From positions 1 to 8,598 of the forward strand of contig JBAXAM010000040.1 in NCBI GenBank assembly GCA_037142515.1: a stretch of DNA of 8,598 nucleotides, given 5' to 3'. Source of the stretch: JBAXAM01 sp037142515 (GTDB taxonomy: Bacteria; Pseudomonadota; Gammaproteobacteria; UBA9339). Position 1 is the first letter of the stretch; the number at the start of each line of letters is the position of its first letter. Made by a program: the position numbers and the translations under genes. A model generated the notes under the pieces. It made no database searches, had not been told where the DNA came from, and saw only the letters and a list, made by a program, of their open reading frames with translations. This document shows positions 6,446 through 8,598 of the stretch, one piece after another.

Positions 6446-6479
6446 AAATCAGTGGCGAGCACGTGGTCGCCACTGATTT
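6446..6479. terminator. Strong hairpin after the OmpA-like gene
   Basis: A perfect 13-bp stem, AAATCAGTGGCGA with TCGCCACTGATTT, encloses the 8-nt loop GCACGTGG. It begins 12 nt after the stop codon. The position fits a terminator, but neither side carries a good T tract (AGTATGTTT follows on the plus strand), so it may be a weak or Rho-assisted terminator or a 3'-end stabiliser. Confidence 0.55.
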
Positions 6480-6482
6480 AGT

Positions 6483-6575
6483 ATGTTTACTCTCTTATAC
6501 ATTTCTGCTTTTCTCTTAGCCATTTTTCCTTTGGTGTTAATTCATGAGTTCGGCCATTTTTTAGCTGTTTATTGA
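6483..6575 (+). pseudogene. Relic of an M50 (RseP-type) membrane protease N-terminus
   Basis: A 30-codon reading frame encodes one hydrophobic segment followed by LVLIHEFGHFLAVY and then a stop. HEFGH at residues 21-25 is the zinc-binding HExxH motif, at the place it occupies in the first transmembrane helix of site-2 proteases such as RseP (about residues 22-26). No further M50 motif (PDZ domain, second metal-ligand motif) follows. A +1 shift continues as LTKLLVGKISFHIVI and then stops. No ribosome binding site is visible. I read this as the remaining tip of a lost rseP-like gene. The antisense reading (complement of 6487-6591) is open but has no start codon and is the Lys/Glu-rich mirror expected of a hydrophobic coding strand. 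A chance match remains possible. Confidence 0.42.
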
Positions 6576-6720
6576 TTTGAATAATATTACTTTAACAAAG
6601 CTGCTTGTTGGTAAGATTTCTTTTCATATAGTGATTTAAAAAGATTGTTTTAGAACTACATTCTTATCTTGTGTGATTGAAATTTTTTTGTTTAAATACG
6701 ATTGTCTATTGTTTATAAAT
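6576..6720. other. Non-coding stretch before tRNA-Leu(CAA)
   Basis: Very AT-rich, with stops in all frames after short runs. I see no clear promoter: TATAAA at 6714-6719 is too close to the tRNA 5' end to be its -10. It may contain decayed continuation of the M50-like relic upstream. Confidence 0.5.
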
Positions 6721-6804
6721 GCCGGGGTGGCGGAATTGGTAGACGCGCCAGACTCAAAATCTGGTGGGGGTGACTCCGTGTCGGTTCGATTCCGACCCTC
6801 GGTA
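6721..6804 (+). tRNA. tRNA-Leu(CAA), CCA not encoded
   Basis: A class II tRNA of 84 nt. The acceptor GCCGGGG pairs with CCTCGGT, the anticodon loop CTCAAAA gives anticodon CAA, the variable arm is GGGG-TGA-CTCC, and the T-stem is GTCGG/CCGAC. The first acceptor pair is G1-U72 instead of G-C, and a G5-U68 wobble is also present. The discriminator A73 at 6804 is followed by CTC, so CCA is not encoded. Only 20 nt separate it from the deoB start, so deoB is probably read from the tRNA transcript. Confidence 0.95.
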
Positions 6805-6824
6805 CTCTTTTAGGATGGGCATTT

Positions 6825-8015
6825 ATGGCACGAGCATTTATTTTGCTAATGGATTCATTCGGTATTGGCGCACTTCCGGATGCGGAAAAGTTTGGCGATG
6901 AAGGTGCCAATACATTTTTGCACATCAAAGAATATTGCGAGCAAGGTAAAGCTGATATGGATGGTTTGCGCCAAGGGCAGCTAAAACTCCCAAATTTAGA
7001 TAGATTAGGTTTAAGTGCAGCCGCTTCTTTGGAAACTAGTAGCAGGCCAACAGGGTTATATGGTTCGGCTAAGGAAATAAGTTTTGGTAAGGATACACCA
7101 AGTGGCCACTGGGAAATCACTGGCGTGCCAGTATTGTTTGAATGGGGATACTTCTCTCCGAATTATCCAAGTTTTCCCGAAGAGTTAGTCAATGCTTTTA
7201 TCAAAGAAGCTAAAATCCCCGGAGTTTTAGGTAATTGTCATTCTTCGGGAACTGAAATTATAAAACAACTTGGCGATGATCATATAAAAACTGGCAAGCC
7301 GATTTGTTACACATCAGCCGATAGTGTTCTGCAAATTGCCGCACATGAAGAAGCTTTTGGTCTAGAGCGCCTATATGAAATTTGTAAAGTAGCACATGAA
7401 TTGGTTAAACCATATAATATAGGTCGTATTATTGCGCGGCCATTTGCGGGTACTTCAGGCAATTATCAGCGTACCGAACATAGACGTGATTATTCAGTGC
7501 CGCCGCCAGAGTTAACTCTACTCGATAAACTAGTCGCTGCTGGTGGTACAACAATTGCCATTGGAAAAATCGCAGATATTTTTGCACATCGTGGCACTAG
7601 TAAACACGTTGATGCGCATGGTCATGATGAAATTTTTGCCGCGGTTTGTGACGCAGTAAAAACAGCGCCAGATCGTAGTTTGGTTTTTGCCAACTTTGTT
7701 GATTTTGATATGAAGTATGGTCACAGGCGAGATGTTGCTGGTTATGCGCATGCGCTTGAGCAATTTGATGCCTGTCTGCCAGAGCTTGAAAAATTGATGC
7801 AGCATGGAGACATCGCAATTATAACAGCTGATCATGGTTGTGATCCTACTTTTAAAGGAACTGACCATACTCGAGAATATATTCCGATTTTAGTTTTTGG
7901 TCCGGGAGTTAAACCTGGTCCTATTGGTGAGCGTGATACTTTTGCTGATATTGGGCAAAGTTTGGCTCAATATTTTGGTTTAGAATTATTACAATATGGA
8001 AAATCTTTTTTATAA
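6825..8015 (+). CDS. deoB: Phosphopentomutase
   Basis: DeoB interconverts ribose-1-phosphate (or deoxyribose-1-phosphate) and the 5-phosphate in the cytoplasm, linking nucleoside breakdown to the pentose phosphate pathway. It belongs to the alkaline phosphatase superfamily and uses Mn. The 396 residues are close to E. coli (407). Visible motifs are MDSFGIGALPDA with metal ligand Asp10, FGDEGANT, KDTPSGHWE with the phospho-acceptor Thr91, NCHSSGTEI, TSADSVLQIAAHEE, NFVDFDMKYGHRRD, and TADHGCDPT with the ligands Asp336-His337, then TDHTRE with His348. All catalytic positions that I can place are intact. AGGAT at 6812-6816 is the likely ribosome binding site. No other deo gene (deoA, deoC, deoD) is in the window, so the usual deo operon is broken up here. 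It follows tRNA-Leu(CAA) by 20 nt. In an intracellular cell it would serve to use host nucleosides (inference). Confidence 0.97.
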   Translation: MARAFILLMDSFGIGALPDAEKFGDEGANTFLHIKEYCEQGKADMDGLRQGQLKLPNLDRLGLSAAASLETSSRPTGLYGSAKEISFGKDTPSGHWEITGVPVLFEWGYFSPNYPSFPEELVNAFIKEAKIPGVLGNCHSSGTEIIKQLGDDHIKTGKPICYTSADSVLQIAAHEEAFGLERLYEICKVAHELVKPYNIGRIIARPFAGTSGNYQRTEHRRDYSVPPPELTLLDKLVAAGGTTIAIGKIADIFAHRGTSKHVDAHGHDEIFAAVCDAVKTAPDRSLVFANFVDFDMKYGHRRDVAGYAHALEQFDACLPELEKLMQHGDIAIITADHGCDPTFKGTDHTREYIPILVFGPGVKPGPIGERDTFADIGQSLAQYFGLELLQYGKSFL

Positions 8016-8016
8016 T
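8011..8016 (+). promoter_or_regulatory. Candidate -10 box for the small lipoprotein gene
   Basis: A perfect TATAAT overlaps the deoB stop codon. The best -35 at a fitting distance is only TTACAA (7989-7994, 16-nt spacer, three matches), so the promoter is uncertain. Transcription would start near 8023, about 22 nt before the ATG at 8045. Read-through from deoB is the alternative. Confidence 0.35.
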
Positions 8017-8044
8017 GTTTTTACTTTAAATAGGGAGAAATAAT

Positions 8045-8275
8045 ATGTGTAATTTAAAGCTTGTTGTTGGTGCTGTATTATTATTTGGTTTGATTGGGTG
8101 TGCTGATATGAAAGGACGAGATATCGGAACTATTGGTGGAGCAGGTGTTGGTGCTGCTTTAGGTAGTCAAATTGGTGGTAGCGCAGCTGGTCATGCGCTC
8201 GGAGCAGCTGGAGGTGCTGTTGTTGGCGGTCTCGTTGGACGCTCGGTTGGTAAAAATATGGAAAAAGATGATTAA
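8045..8275 (+). CDS. Small glycine-zipper lipoprotein
   Basis: A 76-residue predicted lipoprotein. The signal peptide ends in lipobox LIGC with Cys19, and Ala at +2 predicts outer-membrane sorting. Nearly all of the mature part (about 27-70) is a glycine zipper with repeated GxxxG steps: GTIGGAGVGAALGSQIGG, then HALGAAGGAVVGGLVGRSVG. It ends in a charged tail, KNMEKDD. This is the architecture of the Rickettsia 17 kDa antigen/SlyB/OsmB-type glycine-zipper proteins, but it is too short for SlyB and most like a minimal OsmB-type envelope protein, so I give no symbol. GGGAG at 8033-8037 lies 7 nt before the ATG. It starts 29 nt after deoB. The zipper resembles the one in the OmpA-like lipoprotein upstream. 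Confidence 0.85.
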   Translation: MCNLKLVVGAVLLFGLIGCADMKGRDIGTIGGAGVGAALGSQIGGSAAGHALGAAGGAVVGGLVGRSVGKNMEKDD

Positions 8276-8298
8276 GCTGTTATGGACTTATTTTCTAG

Positions 8299-8448
8299 GC
8301 GCATTTAGAATATTTATATACTAGGTTTGGTAAAATATCTGTTGCTAAAGGGGTAAATACATCTAATGCTCATTTGTCAGGTGGTAATCCGGAATTTGGG
8401 AATACATATTCCAATTCGGCATTATTTGGTTTGTATGTGAGAATATGA
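8299..8448 (+). pseudogene. C-terminal relic of an outer-membrane beta-barrel gene
   Basis: An open frame of 49 codons without a start codon; a TAG lies directly upstream at 8296-8298. It reads HLEYLYTRFGKISVAKG, then a Gly/Asn/Ser-rich loop, then SNSALFGLYVRI and TGA. The pattern of a barrel strand containing EYLYT-x-FGK, a polar loop and a last strand of the kind x-x-x-GLxYxF matches the final hairpin of opacity-type or OmpA-like eight-strand barrels. The last residue is Ile instead of the usual Phe. I see nothing upstream that could be the rest of the barrel, so I read it as a truncated remnant beside the small lipoprotein. Identification is from pattern only. Confidence 0.4.
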
Positions 8449-8598
8449 TCGCAAAAAATAGTGTTTGGTGATCAAGTTATTGCTCTGTTATGTATCTTGT
8501 TTAGTGAAGTAATAAAATAGAGTATTGTCAATAGTATCTGCAGTGTGCTGTCCAGGTTTGTAAGTTAATTACAAAAACTGTTTAGATTAAGGACGATA
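8449..8598. other. Non-coding tail of the window
   Basis: AT-rich sequence with frequent stops and no gene I can support. An AAGGA at 8589-8593, a few bases before the window ends, could be the ribosome binding site of a plus-strand gene starting just outside. Confidence 0.4.

Noticed and set aside
6487..6591. Start-less minus-strand frame reading QLKNGRTHELTPKEKWLREK
   Set aside because: It lacks a start codon and is the polar mirror of the hydrophobic M50-like relic. I could not link it to a family, though it is the main rival to the relic reading.
6714..6719. TATAAA as -10 of tRNA-Leu(CAA)
   Set aside because: Transcription would start inside the tRNA gene.
6713..7120. Minus-strand reading frame of 135 codons ending in VGIEPTRSHPHQ
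   Set aside because: Its end is the antisense of tRNA-Leu(CAA), a classic false protein, and the rest is antisense to deoB.
7530..7868. Minus-strand frames within deoB
   Set aside because: Antisense shadows of conserved DeoB motifs; low complexity and no domain.
1..8598. CRISPR array, insertion sequence or prophage
   Set aside because: I saw no regularly spaced repeats, transposase motifs, terminal inverted repeats or phage genes. The five tRNA genes show no att-like duplication of their 3' ends within the window.

Overview
The window looks like chromosome from an AT-rich gammaproteobacterium that lives inside eukaryotic cells. The core genes (tig, clpP, rlmD, deoB) read like close relatives of their Escherichia coli counterparts, and the tRNA cluster beside tig is a gammaproteobacterial arrangement. 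The lifestyle call rests on a full-length nucleotide translocase of the Tlc/NTT family, the type used by Rickettsia and Chlamydia to take up host ATP. A Legionellales- or Coxiella-like host is my best guess, but nothing here proves the order.

Layout. 1-419 holds a small helix-turn-helix orphan gene (+). 434-689 holds three tRNA genes on the minus strand, transcribed in the order Pro(TGG), Arg(TCT), His(GTG), behind a good sigma-70 promoter at 715-743. 883-4396 runs on the plus strand as tRNA-Leu(TAG), tig, clpP, tlc, with very short gaps, so it is probably one transcript. clpX, the usual gene after clpP, is absent and tlc sits in its place. 4347-5675 is rlmD on the minus strand; its 3' end overlaps that of tlc by 50 bp. 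From a compact divergent promoter region (5676-5776) an OmpA-domain lipoprotein gene leaves on the plus strand and ends at a strong hairpin. 6480-6720 contains no intact gene but a short relic that looks like the N-terminus of an M50 membrane protease. 6721-8015 is tRNA-Leu(CAA) directly followed by deoB. A small glycine-zipper lipoprotein gene (8045-8275) follows, and then an apparent C-terminal relic of an outer-membrane beta-barrel gene (8299-8448). The last 150 bases hold nothing I can name apart from an AAGGA motif at the very end that could be the ribosome binding site of the next gene.

How the parts fit. Tig folds nascent proteins, ClpP degrades failed ones, and RlmD modifies 23S rRNA, so much of the window is translation and protein-quality housekeeping. 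Tlc (nucleotide uptake) and DeoB (pentose phosphate from nucleosides) both suit a cell that lives on host nucleotides and nucleosides. The two lipoproteins are envelope parts. Two gene relics, tight gene packing and the displaced clpX point to a genome undergoing reduction. The most interesting points are tlc in the clpX position, two tRNA-Leu genes without encoded CCA placed directly upstream of protein genes, and the loss of the diaminopimelate-binding Asp in the OmpA-like lipoprotein.
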